DNA of 64,000 nt from Agapetus fuscipes (lineage: Eukaryota > Arthropoda > Insecta > Trichoptera > Glossosomatidae). The notes under the pieces were generated by a model, which saw only the letters and a list, made by a program, of their open reading frames with translations, ran no database searches and was not told the DNA's origin. Made by a program: the position numbers and the translations under genes. Each line of letters begins with the position of its first letter. Position 1 is the stretch's first letter. Where the stretch lies: the NCBI GenBank assembly GCA_951799405.1, contig OX637345.1:14818001-14882000 (forward strand), in the 5' to 3' direction. This document shows positions 38,521 through 48,534 of this stretch, piece by piece.

Positions 38521-39230
38521 TTCAAAAAAAGAAAGTTTACTTAGTGAAAGTCGGTCGATATTTTTATTGGTTTCAGTACAAAAGCTCTAATCTTTATATA
38601 TATTTTTCACAGGATAATAGTCCTTATCGCAGTCAAAAGTAAAGACCATATTTACATGCTATCATCCATCTTTTAGTTCCATTTTACACAGTGTAGTGAA
38701 CCTATAGACTATCAGCTAAAAGGCAACATTCTAGCATAGTATTTTTTATGTGCCACTTTTGAATGACAGGCCATTTTTTTATAATGTAAATAATATGTTG
38801 CTAAGTATAGAAAAACTACAACTATTTGAATAATTACATTTCTTGATAACAGTTTTTCCATATTTATTCCAAAACTATTGCTAATATAAAATAATGGACT
38901 GTATGATGCTAAACGATGTATAATTCTGTAATTAAAAAAAAAAAAAACATTTTTCCAAAATAAAGCACATACGAAAAAAATGAGTTTTTTTTAAATATTT
39001 TTTTATGGTGACAATTTTTAAGTTACATATTTTTGACACCTTTATAATTAAGATAAAAAAAATAGTAAGCACATCGGAATTTTTTCATTACTATCTCTCT
39101 TCTACTAAGACCATAAAAATTAAGAAACAAAAACGACAGATTTAGGGTATATGTTAAACACTTTTAATACGCCCCACGTTTCTCCTTGAATGTTTTATGT
39201 ACGTGCATGGATTTACGCGCAATATTGTCA
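38521..39230. other. Unassigned AT-rich DNA
   Basis: 39095-39175 matches the internal part of the MITE at 20621 (CTACTAAGACCATAAA, GAAACAAAAACGACAGATTT). The rest is unrecognised. Confidence 0.45.
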
Positions 39231-39484
39231 TGCGAGAGTGATTGTTTGTGGGGAGCACAAGACTTTTAGGTCAGCTCTCAGGTCAGTCTTCAGTCAAGGG
39301 AGGTTTTAGATTCAGTTTTCCGATATGCAGACGGTTTGGCGATGCTTTTCTTCTACTTGTGCGTGTCGGTTCAACCGGCCAAGTTTTCCAGCGACATAAC
39401 CTCCCATTAGTGCTTGTTTGTCTTATTTCCATCAGAGGTGATTTCACATGAGCAATGTTTGTACATATGTGTACTTTCTTTCTC

Positions 39485-40107
39485 TTTTTAAGAAATCCTG
39501 TGCGGGAGACTTCCTAGATTTTAGAGACTCTTTATGCCACTTGTTGCAGTGCCGCAAAGGTGTTGTTTACGAGTTTGGTCGTCGCTACAAAGCGTCAATA
39601 CTCAAGCAAGACCCAGTTGCCATAAGGCTGGTTGGACCCAAAATAATGTGATGAGAGGGTTTGGGCAGTGGATAGAATGAATGATGATAGACTGACAAAG
39701 TTTATATACAAAGAAAGTGTGAAAGGAAAAAGAGGGAACGGACGACCGAGAAAAGTATGGAGTGATCATATTGAGGAGATTGTGAAAGAATGGGATATCC
39801 AAAGTGAGCGTAAAAGAAGAAAATGCATGAAAAAGGTGATGGATATGAATTAATTGAAGGAGGTATGTCAGGATAGGAAAAAATTAAGGCAACTCTGCAG
39901 AGGCTCTGGCCCCCCCTAGCGGAATGGCGAAAGAGTTACAGTTTTACAGTTACAGACCTATAGTGGCCGGTCATTGGTAAAGGTTTTATATATTTTACAA
40001 ACCAGAGAAGAGCATATTGGGAAATATAATTGTATATTTTTTGTTTCGAACCCACGACCTTCCATTTACGAGTCAGAAGTGTTGCCACTGGACAACGAAC
40101 CGGTCAA
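39485..40107 (-). mobile_element. SINE-B with tail 1, interrupted
   Basis: TTTTTAAGAAATCCTGTGCG, GAGACTTCCTAGATTTTAG, AAGACCCAGTTGCCATAAGG, then LINE-b, then CCGGTCATTGGTAAAGG and the tRNA-like head ending GACAACGAACCGGTC. Confidence 0.88.
39631..39955 (+). pseudogene. LINE-b inserted into SINE-B
   Basis: AATAATGTGATGAGAGGG, then coding remnant 'MNDDRLTKFIYKESVKGKRG', 'GRPRKVWSDHIEEIVKEWD', and 3' end CCCCCTAGCGGAATGGCG with GAGTTACAGTTTTACAGTTACAG. GACC flanks both sides. Confidence 0.9.
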
Positions 40108-40371
40108 ACTGTACTGAACCAATGTATCTTAAGGAAACTGGAAATTTACTTAAAAAATATTTAAAACAATTCTGAAATTAGCGTGTTGTACGTTTTTTTC
40201 TTAGCTTAGATTGTGTAGAATGTGATTCTTAAGACAATTTCATTGGAAGGTAATACTTGAATGAAATGTTAGATAAGCCAAACAAGCACTAGAGGGACGA
40301 TAAGTAGAACTAAATAGTAGATATATGTTATTTTGATGGAACGGTTAACCTTTTGTACACTTACAATCGGT

Positions 40372-40470
40372 TTGAAATATACACCGAAACGGGAAATTAT
40401 TGGTGGGATTCGAACGCGAGCTCTCGGGATGGAATGCAAGCACTCTACCAGCTGAGCTATCGACCGGACT
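40372..40470 (-). mobile_element. SINE-A tRNA head
   Basis: Inverted: ACACCGAAACGGGAAATTAT, GGTGGGATTCGAACGCGAGC and CTACCAGCTGAGCTATCGAC. Confidence 0.88.
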
Positions 40471-40539
40471 GCATACTTAAGAAATGAGATTTTTTATGGG
40501 TTTTCTTGCAAAGCAGCTTTAAGAGGACCCTTGACTAGA

Positions 40540-40715
40540 GATTCAATACTGGCAAGGCTTACACAGCCTTCACAATAAATGTGTACCCCCACCAAAACTA
40601 GAGTGCTGAGCGTAAAGTCGGCCCCTTACCTGTTAAAATAAATAGGTTCCATTCGCCACATGCCAATCCTTCGGGTATAACGCGTCAAGAAGAAACAATA
40701 TATGTTATAATAATA
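40540..40715 (+). mobile_element. SINE-A 3' part
   Basis: CAATACTGGCAAGGCTTACA to ATAGGTTCCATTCGCCACAT and AAGAAGAAACAATATATG. Confidence 0.8.
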
Positions 40716-40723
40716 ATACAATA

Positions 40724-41014
40724 TTACGATGATTTATTTGGTGAGCGCTGTTTTTGTGTGTATCACACCTCAAGAGCCCTCTGCAAGCTTGATCGTCGCT
40801 GTAGAAAGCGCCAATTCTCAAGCAAGACCCAGTTGCTGTAAGGCTGGATGGACCTTTGGTGACCGGTCATTGGTAAAGGTTTATGAATTTTTCAACCCAG
40901 CGAAGAGCACATTTGGAAATATAAATGGTATATTTTTTGTGCTGCGCCGGGATTCGAATCCACAACCTTCCCATTCAGAGCCCGCAGTGTTACCACTGAG
41001 CTACGGACCGGTCC
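40724..41014 (-). mobile_element. SINE-B with tail 2, complete
   Basis: (ATA)n, then GATTTATTTGGTGAGCGCTG, CACACCTCAAGAGCCCTCTG, the SINE-B body, and head CCGGGATTCGAATCCACAAC ... CTGAGCTACGGACCGG. No 5S module. Confidence 0.93.
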
Positions 41015-41024
41015 ATGTAGCTTA

Positions 41025-41100
41025 GTTGCGTCGGTGGAGATAAGCCCCTTGCTCTCTGGCTTTGAACGCAAGCACTCTACCCACTAAGCTATCGACCGGA
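41025..41100 (-). mobile_element. SINE-A fragment
   Basis: AGCTTAGTTGCG followed by a head remnant: GCAAGCACTCTACCCACTAA then GCTATCGACCGGAC. Confidence 0.65.
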
Positions 41101-41365
41101 CATGACTTTGTTATCATACTAATACTTTGTTATCATAATGCAAGCCAGAGTATAATTTTTATTAAAATATATATTATTCCCTTTTCAGCACTAAATTTTC
41201 ATTAATTCCTTTTGAGAAGTTTCTTGTACAATGTTTATTTAATTAACTTAAAAATAATAGAGACGGTTTAAAATTTATTTTTGACTTAGTCATTAGAGGG
41301 TAAGAAAATAAAAGGTTTACATTTAAGGGTTAAATAAAAAGAAAAGTAGCAGCCTGTAAGTCTAT
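41101..41365. other. No recognised feature
   Basis: AT-rich spacer. Confidence 0.35.
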
Positions 41366-41625
41366 ATAATCTATAATCTAAGTTGCAAAGAGATATATTA
41401 ACATTTAAAATTCATCTTAAATGCATGCCCGCAAACAGGTTCGTGTAATTTCGCGCTAAAAAATTCTGCACGTGCACTTTTAATTTAAGATTCAAACCTC
41501 AAATGAACATCAATCCTGCAACTTTTGCCGACCTTCCCTGAAACAGGGGTGACATTGGCCAAGTGAACCATTTTTTACAGTATTCGGGGTCAGTCTCATT
41601 CCAACAGTCATAGGAATAAGTCAAA
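41366..41625 (-). repeat. CTTG repeat, full length
   Basis: ATAATCTATAATCTAAGTTG to ACCATTTTTTACAGTATTCG, with a degraded 5' tip. Confidence 0.9.
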
Positions 41626-41822
41626 GGAGAATATATTACAAATTGTAAAATACAGTAACTAACTACAAATCAACTGATCGATAAAAAATGAACAGTTAAT
41701 AATTGAATAAGTTAGCTGCCAACTTTGCAGATAAACCGCCATTTCGGTCTTTATTTCATTTCACTTCTTTCATTTCATCTAGAGTCATAAACTTTTTCAA
41801 ACAATCTCACATTTTTATTAAG

Positions 41823-42076
41823 TTCCTTGACTAATAGGTTCGTATGAGGCTGACCCTCCACTGATGTATAAATTTGGTTTACTTTTACTAATGCCACCAC
41901 GGTTTCAGCGAGAGGCGGTGGGAGGTGCAAAGTTTATGTTCATTTGAAGTTTGGTTTATTTTTTTATACACACATGCAGCATGTGTAAGCGCAAAGTTAA
42001 CTTTTGGGCATGCATTAAACATGAACCTAAAAAGCCAATTTATCTTTGCGACATAGATTATACATTTTAGATTATA
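41823..42076 (+). repeat. CTTG repeat, diverged
   Basis: TTCCTTGACTAATAGGTTCG to GACATAGATTATACATTTTAG and ATTATAG. Confidence 0.88.
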
Positions 42077-42077
42077 G

Positions 42078-42333
42078 CATATCGACTGCTCCAAGGAAGA
42101 TGGCACTAACTCCGAAATTGCGATTTTTGACTTATTTCCATTTCTGAAGGTAACAAATCATTATCTTTATTCCAAGATGACAGCCGTGTCTCTATCTCTT
42201 TTGAATTTGTTAATAAATTAATGTAAAAAATAGTTTAGGCATTGTACTCCATGGAATAAATAACATTCAGTTGGCTTTCCTGCAAAACTATCTTTTTTGA
42301 CTTAGTGCTGTCTTCCTTGGAGCAGTAGATATG
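42078..42333. mobile_element. MITE with 36-bp TIRs
   Basis: CATATCGACTGCTCCAAGGA at the left and TCCTTGGAGCAGTAGATATG at the right, extending to GGCACTAACT/GACTTAGTGCT. 256 bp. Confidence 0.82.
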
Positions 42334-42837
42334 AAAAAAAAAAATAAGAAAAACGATGCAGCAATTTATCACTCAAGAGAGAATTCAGCAATCTTCAGCA
42401 TTCCTCTGTTAAAAACATATATATTTTTTAAAAACTTGAAAAATTAGCCAAATAAAATCTGAAACAACGGTCTACGTAAATTTGTATGAAGAATATGGCT
42501 GAGAAAGTGGAGCACTATCATGACTCAAAATTAAGGAAATTTGAATGCAGTGAAATAAATATTTTCAAATAGGTTAATTAAAGACGTGTGTAATAAAAAA
42601 ATATTAAGAAAATTAGCACGAAGATGGACGGATAAAGTCCGATAGCGCTTAGGCATTGTAAACTTTAAAAATGTGAAAATAAAACGGTTTAAAAAATAAA
42701 AATAAAATGAATTTTCACTCTGTGAATGCACTCATTCCAGAAATTTAAGATTAGCACACTGGCTGCAATGCAGCTTTCTTTGGTGCTACTTCTATCGAAA
42801 ATCGTCTATTTCCTATTTTCACCATGAATGCTGCTGA
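42334..42837. other. Unassigned
   Basis: AATGAATTTTCACTCTGTG at 42706-42724 resembles the LINE-a 3' UTR at 8202; otherwise no match. Confidence 0.4.
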
Positions 42838-43170
42838 TAATGATGATTTGTATAGCGCCGTTTCGTGACAACTCGCTGCCTTAGTTCTTGTTTACCGTAT
42901 ACGCCATTGAGAAAATTTTACATGAGCAATGTTTGCATGTGTACTGGACCAATGTGTCTTATGAAAACAAGAAATTTATTTAAAAAATATTTAAAAGAAC
43001 TCTCACATTATCGAGTTTTACGGTTTTGATTAGTTCGGATTGTGTAAAATTTGATTCATAAGACAACTGCATGAAAAAGTCATATTTGACAAGATTGGCG
43101 TATACGATAAACAAGAACTGGGGGAGCGTACTGTCACTTCAAGGGCGCTTAAACGACTCGAAACAGGGAC
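42838..43170 (-). mobile_element. CR1/L2-like LINE 3' end split by MITE-T
   Basis: GATTTGTATAGCGCCGTTTC at the left and TACTGTCACTTCAAGGGCGC right of the MITE are the two halves of the 3' end also seen at 58925-58970. Confidence 0.68.
42874..43128. mobile_element. MITE-T, complete copy
   Basis: AGTTCTTGTTTACCGTATAC and GTATACGATAAACAAGAACT form the terminal arms; CGCT.CC outside extends them. Internal AATTTATTTAAAAAATATTT. Fragments lie at 1-83 and 39390-40260. Confidence 0.82.
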
Positions 43171-43189
43171 TTTTGTTAGACCATTGTCG

Positions 43190-43430
43190 CAGTTTTTTCA
43201 GCCACGATGGCCTTCGGCGTCCTTGAGATCTTCTCCCCTCAATCTTACCCTGTATGACAAGATGTAGCAGATGGTATTTCTAAGTACATCAGTTTTCTCT
43301 GCTTAATAGTTGGCAGAAGTTCCTTTGTGGTGCGCATACGTCAGAGGACTTCTTCATTGGTGACCCGATCACGTCTACAGATCCGAAGCAAGTTTCGGTA
43401 GACAAACATCTCCAACGCTTTTTAAAATTA
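43190..43430 (-). pseudogene. LINE-f RT C-terminus
   Basis: On the minus strand: 'ALEMFVYRNLLRICRRDRVT', 'NEEVL', stop, 'RMRTTKELLPTIKQRKLMYL'. This is the conserved tail 'EMW.YRR.LRI...D.VTN.EVL.R' of RT-encoding non-LTR elements. One in-frame stop. Confidence 0.82.
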
Positions 43431-43435
43431 ATTAT

Positions 43436-43687
43436 TAATATTGACTAATAGGTTGGTATGAGGCTAACCTCCAATGCTGTTTACAGCAACTTGGTTCACT
43501 CTTGCCAATCCCAGCTCGATTTCACGGAAAAAGCGGCAGGAATTGCAAATTGTATGCTCATTTGGTGTATTTTTTATGAGTCCACATGCGGCATAATATG
43601 TAACGCAAACCTGCATGTGCCTGCTTGCGGGCATGCATTAAATATGAGCCTTAAATATCAATATATCTTTGCAGTTTAGGTTATCGA
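43436..43687 (+). repeat. CTTG repeat, diverged
   Basis: TTGACTAATAGGTTGGTATG to ATCTTTGCAGTTTAGG. Confidence 0.85.
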
Positions 43688-43727
43688 TAGATATTAAAAT
43701 TTACAGGGCAACGAAACAATTAAGATA

Positions 43728-43846
43728 TTCAAGGATTCGATCCTGCGATCATTTGTTAAAACTACTAAGCTACACATTTAGTGTAACTTCTTGTCGCGTT
43801 TTCCGCAAAAGAGTCACACGTGACGAGTGAAACCTATTTGGGCTAT
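43728..43846 (-). mobile_element. SINE-A fragment
   Basis: AACTACTAAGCTACACATTT, GTGTAACTTCTTGTCGCG and GAGTGAAACCTATTTG. Confidence 0.75.
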
Positions 43847-43850
43847 AATA

Positions 43851-44101
43851 ATCTTTAATCTATAATCTAAGTTGCAGGGATATATTCATTTAAAGCTCTC
43901 AGATGTATGCCCACAAACCAACACGTGTAGTTCGCGCTTGCAAATGCTGAATGTGTACTTACAAATAAAATCCAAACCTCAAATGAACATAAGCCCCACA
44001 ACTTTTGCCGACCTTCCCTGACACAGGTGTGACATTGGCAAAGTGAATCATTTTTTACAGTATGGGTGGTCAGCCGCATACCAACCTATCAGTCAAGGAA
44101 T
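43851..44101 (-). repeat. CTTG repeat, full length
   Basis: AATCTTTAATCTATAATC to CCTATCAGTCAAGGAA, followed by TGTGACGTGACGGTCGATA. Confidence 0.93.
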
Positions 44102-44446
44102 GTGACGTGACGGTCGATAAATGATTTCATTTAAAAAATAGATGTAACCAAATTACAAAAAAAACTATGTCAATTTCAGAGATACTACAATCTACAACTA
44201 GGAGACCGTTTTTTTTCGCACTATGGAGTTACAATGACTCAAAGTTTTTGTTTGTTTGTTTACACTAAAGAATTCTTTGCGTGTGCTATTTCAGAATGTG
44301 TGCCATTCATTTTTTTTTATAAACTCCGTTTTAGTTTCGACTCTCTATTTTTGTCTTTCACCGAACAAAGAGCATTGTTTGTTTTTGTATGAAATTTTAG
44401 ATGCATTTTTTTTTGTAGTCGGGTCGATATAATCTCTTTGTTGACG
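44102..44446. other. No recognised feature
   Basis: Unassigned except for the TGTGACGTGACGGTCGATA flank shared with 44708. Confidence 0.4.
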
Positions 44447-44707
44447 TCTAAATCTAAATCTTAATCTAAGCTGCAAAGATATGTATCATTTGAGATTCAT
44501 ATTAAATGCATTCCCAGAAGCAGACATGCGTAATTTCGCGCTTACACATGCCGCATGTGGACCTACAATATAAAAAACCCAACTCTCAAATGAACATACG
44601 CCCTGCAACTCTTGCCGACCTTCCCTGAAGCAGGGGTGACATTGGCAAAGTGAACCATTTTTTAAAGGATGGGTGGTCAGCCGCATACCAACCTATCAGT
44701 CAAGGAA
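44447..44707 (-). repeat. CTTG repeat with duplicated flank
   Basis: AAATCTAAATCTTAATCTAAG to CCTATCAGTCAAGGAA, then TGTGACGTGACGGTCGATA, the same flank as the copy at 43851. The two copies belong to different subfamilies at their 3' halves. Confidence 0.93.
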
Positions 44708-44848
44708 TGTGACGTGACGGTCGATAATCTCAGGCACGTGCACTGTATAGAGGCAAATACACTTACCAAAGTATTTTCCCTTGTCTTTAATAGGACAATA
44801 CAATATTAAAAATAAACATGTTTTGTTGTTGTTGTTTTAAAAATTCCT

Positions 44849-45172
44849 CGACCGGTCCGTAGCTCAGTGGTAACACTGCGGACTCTGAATGGGAAGGTTG
44901 TGGGTTCGAATCCCGGCGGAGCACAAAAAATTACCATTTTAAATTTTCAAATTTGCTCTTCGCTGGGTTGAAAAATTCATAAATCTTTACCAATGACCAG
45001 TCACCAAAGGTCCATACAGCCTTACAGTAACTGGGTCTTGCTTGAGTATTGGCGCTTTGTAGCGACTACCAAGCTCGTAAACACCTCTGCGGCACTAAAA
45101 CAAGTGTCATAGACCCCATAGAGTCTCTAGAATCTAGGGAGTCTCCCACATAGGATTTCTTAAAAAAAAAAA
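44849..45172 (+). mobile_element. SINE-B with tail 1, complete
   Basis: GACCGGTCCGTAGCTCAGTG, GTTGTGGGTTCGAATCCCGG, body, then GAATCTAGGGAGTCTCCCAC and ATAGGATTTCTTAAAAAAAA. The cleanest tail-1 copy. Confidence 0.95.
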
Positions 45173-45885
45173 AATACACCAAAGAGCTACACTTTTCTGA
45201 CCACTTTCCTATTCGTGATTTGGTTCTCAAAACGGCTCTGATGCTCCAACAATTTGCTTTATATTGATCAAAGTTTTCAAGGCTCTGATTAACGCAAGTT
45301 TCCAACCGGTGTCAAACAATGTTTTAGAATAATGGCAGTCTGGTTTAATTGGTTCCCGATACGTGGGTAATTATAGATGAATCAAAAGGATTTGTTGAAA
45401 CGCTGCCAAAGTTTCGCGACTGTTTGGTAGTAGACACACCATCAAACATAAATAGTACAGAACTAGTTTGGACTAAGGAATTCGACCACCTGTTAGTCAT
45501 GTGAGATAGGTGATGAGATACCCACTCACCTATTGACAATGCCTTTAAGTTTTAAATGTTCTAAAACTAAGAACAACACTAATTTCAAAGATATGGCTTT
45601 AAAAGTTTGGCAATTGTTACCAAAGAAATGCTCTGTTACGACTTGTTTGTAAACAAATCATTTACCCAAATAGACAGATCTGCTAATTGATTCAGTAGTA
45701 GATTGAATTTGAACTAAACTGACAATATTGTAACTGCTGTTCATTCTTGATCACCACACCGCAAAGTTGTTTCCCAAAGACGTTGGTTACGACTCCAACA
45801 AAGGTCAAGAATCAAGTAAGCTCTTTAATTGTTGAATATTTGAATTTTTAAATTGATTACATTTGAAAACATGATTCAAGAGTAC
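45173..45885. other. Unassigned, Shal intron
   Basis: Weakly open plus-strand frame near 45350-45510, not recognised. GACGTTGGTTACGACTCC and AACAAAGG at 45780-45808 resemble the hairpin part of the CTGANGA modules. Confidence 0.35.
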
Positions 45886-46019
45886 TATGGCCGATATTTT
45901 TAACTTTAGCATTTGTGACTTTAAACTGATAAAAAAAAAACTATCCACACGATAGATATAAGTGCGTCCTTTAATTCAGTATAAATTTTCTGTGCTAACG
46001 TTGAAAAAATCAGGCCTTA
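45886..46019. mobile_element. MITE-G, second copy, beside the Shal donor
   Basis: Matches 1092-1226 inverted: left end GGCCGATATTTTTAACTTTA and right end TAACGTTGAAAAAATCAGGCC. Its right end is 42 bp from the Shal exon 1 donor. Confidence 0.82.
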
Positions 46020-46061
46020 GAGGATACAATAGGCATGCATGTTATTATAGAAATGACTTAC

Positions 46062-47176
46062 CCCAGAGTGGTCATGGTGACAATGGTGTACCAGAAGGCA
46101 GCAGGGATTGATGTGAAGTTGGTCTCTGTTTCATTTTTTTCAGCGTAGAACATCACTGTGGCAAAGATGATGATAGCCATAGCAAGGGAGAAGACCAGGA
46201 ATCCCAATTCAGAGGCACAAGACTTGAGGGTGTACCCCAAAATTCGGAGACCTTGAGAATGTCGTGAGAACTTGAAGATCCTAAACACTCTGAACACACG
46301 AAGGGTCACAAAGGCCCCGGAAACGTCATCGTTGTCTGTGATACCGAGCCCGATGTAGTAAGGCAAGATGGCAACGACATCTATGATGGACATCACACTC
46401 CGAACAAATTTGCATCGATCAGGTGCGGCGAAAAGTCTTAGCAAATATTCAGCGGTGAAAATCATCACACAAGCCGTGTCCAAGCAGAAGAACACAATCT
46501 TGTATCGTTCCCCGCAAGGCAAGGTCCCTGCTCTTCCAGGTCTGTGACCACATGGAACAGTTTCAACAACGTTTGCCATCACAGACACGGCAATGAAGAA
46601 ACCTGTGACGTAGTAGAAAACTAAAGCTGCAGTTGACGTGTGTGGATTTTCGAATGCTCTCCACATCTTCTGTCTTAAGTCTGTTAGGGGTGGAAGACTC
46701 TGAGCATCGCTGTCGCTCAATCTGTCATCCATAAGTCTTTCCGCGTTCTCACGCTTTCTATCTCTGTAGTCTTCATAACAACAATCTCCAATGACATCAG
46801 GCAAAATACCAAAGAACGCCAACTCTTCGTCGTAAGAAGTTAGACATTCGTGCTTCGGGTAATGGAGTTTGCCCGTACGGTAATAATTTAAGATGTGCCT
46901 GAAGATGTCAGGGTCTCTGTCGAAGAAGTATTCCCCACTGTCCTCGTCGTAGAAGAATTCTCTTTCGTTGCTTCCTAAGAGGGTGTCTGGATATTTTTCT
47001 AAAGTGTTTCTCCAGGTCTCGAATCTTCTCCCGCTGACATTGATGAGGAGCTTCTCGTCTTCTGATTTCCGCCTGTCTTTTGGCACTGGTGGAGGTGGCA
47101 ATGGATGCGTGGCGATGGGCACCCATCCTATTGCCGCGGCCCGCGCAAATGGCAACCACGCGGCGACCGATGCCAT
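46062..47176 (-). CDS. Shal: Shal/Kv4 potassium channel, first coding exon
   Basis: Encodes residues 1-371 plus two bases of a Gly codon of a somatodendritic A-type voltage-gated K+ channel of the plasma membrane. Order: hydrophobic N-terminus that binds KChIP-type subunits in the family ([20 protein letters not shown]), T1 tetramerisation domain about 41-141 with its zinc site H-x5-C-x20-CC, S1 about 184-205, S2 225-247, S3 262-280, S4 290-313 with the regular Arg/Lys spacing ([15 protein letters not shown]), S5 323-345, pore helix 355-368 and TTLG of the selectivity filter. The exon ends CTGGG followed by GTAAGT, so the intron is phase 2 and splits the filter before Tyr-Gly-Asp. S6 and the C-terminus are outside this exon. 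An in-frame TGA four codons upstream supports the start. Conservation with insect Shal is extremely high. Confidence 0.98.
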
Positions 47177-47340
47177 CTTAGCGACTCAGCTAGCTCCACC
47201 ACCAATTCTCGATAGGCAACCCTTTCTCCATCAGCCTCTCACCCTTCACACAATCTCCCGTCTGGATTCATCAATTCTTCACCAAATTCAATTCTTCTGT
47301 CTTCAATCAATTATAAACTCCAACAGGCCACATTTTCATT
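47177..47340 (-). other. Shal 5' leader (inferred)
   Basis: Unique sequence upstream of the ATG with an in-frame TGA at 47186-47188 and more balanced composition than the DNA beyond about 47340. The upstream limit and any 5' splice junction cannot be fixed by eye. Confidence 0.5.
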
Positions 47341-47936
47341 ATTTTATTTTTTCTTATTTGGTCATTTTTAATGATTGCTTTATATTTTATCCAATGTTAT
47401 TTGACATGAAATCTGTTACTGGAAGAACAAAAAACAATTTTATATTTTTAAACATTACACCATTGGTAACTTATCCAATTTTATTAATTAAAGACGTAAC
47501 ATGATTAAATTTTAATATATGATTGCAACTTCTACCGCTCTTTCTTTAAAAACACAAGGCTGTAATTATTTCAATAGACTTAGTCGGTTTTCGCTGAACG
47601 CTGTCAGAATAATAGCAGTCAAAAGTCGACCTTTCCTCGAATAACTGTTTTATTTTCTTATCATTAAAGGCGTCCTTTGTTCTCTAAAACATTCATTAGC
47701 GAGATGGTTGAAGAAAGGTCGCGGAATATTTTGACTTATTTAAAACAAAAATATACACATAGACCTGTACATATAAGAAACACTGAATAACTTTTTAATA
47801 AACTTCAAATATATATATTATACATATATGTATTTACGAATACCTAATGACACTTTGAATACGAACAACAACAAATAAATGATTCTAGTACGTAAAATTT
47901 TTGGCTTATATTCAATCTTACTGTGTCCTTTATAAC
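47341..47936. other. No recognised feature
   Basis: AT-rich. TCAGAATAATAGCAGTC near 47605 recurs in degraded form near 45330. Confidence 0.35.
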
Positions 47937-48172
47937 ACTAATTTTATGTGGTCTTCCAGCTGGACGTTGACCAATCATCTCATAAATTACGGTGTGAGTC
48001 AGTCTATCATGGCTCATTCTGGATACATGGTCTGTCATCTTACTACATATGTTCTCTATTTCACAGACTTTCATGTGGTCTTCCAGCAGGACGTTGACCA
48101 ATTGTCATCTCATAAGCTACGGTGTGAGTGAGTCTATCATGGCTCATTCTAGAGACATGGGAGATTAAGACC
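47937..48172 (-). repeat. Two inverted monomers of the 126-bp satellite
   Basis: TGTGGTCTTCCAGCTGGACG and TCTATCATGGCTCATTCT occur twice about 126 bp apart, antisense to the array at 51246-52610. On the minus strand they encode 'RMSHDRLTHTVIYEM' and 'GQRPAGRPHK', a non-LTR RT C-terminal motif. Confidence 0.85.
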
Positions 48173-48173
48173 G

Positions 48174-48462
48174 GTCCACAGTCTAGTGCAAACCCTTCTA
48201 GCTCTGAAGTGGAAGGTTTTGGGCTCGAATCCTGGCGGAGACAACATTTACCATTTATATTTTCAAATGTGCTCTACGCTGGATTGAAAAATTAATAAAA
48301 CTTTACCAAAGACCGGTCACAAAAAGGAAAGCATTAAGCCTTACAGCAACTGGGTCTGGGTCTTTCTATAGCTATAATCAAACTCACAGAGGTCTCTTGA
48401 GATGTGATTCACAAAGAAAACAGCGCTCGTCAAATAAATCATCCTAATTAGAATATCATCAG
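48174..48462 (+). mobile_element. SINE-B with tail 2
   Basis: GACCGGTCCACAGTCTAGTG, GGGCTCGAATCCTGGCGGAG, body, GGTCTCTTGAGATGTGATTC and CAGCGCTCGTCAAATAAATC. Confidence 0.9.
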
Positions 48463-48534
48463 GAGACACATCCTTTTTCGGCGGAGAGCAAGGATGAACT
48501 CTATCGTCTCATGAGCTACAGAAGTATAAGTGAG

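Larger units (their letters stand above)
39390..40260. mobile_element. MITE-T split by SINE-B, itself split by LINE-b
   Basis: MITE-T left part ends at 39476 (ACATGAGCAATGTTTGTACA) and resumes at about 40108 (TGTACTGAACCAATGTATCT). TGTACT is present on both sides. Between lies an inverted SINE-B, which is itself broken by LINE-b. Confidence 0.75.

Noticed and set aside
46058..46060. In-frame TAA as the end of a truncated channel
   Set aside because: It lies within the GTAAGT splice donor right after the TTLG codons; this is an exon boundary, not a stop or a pseudogene.
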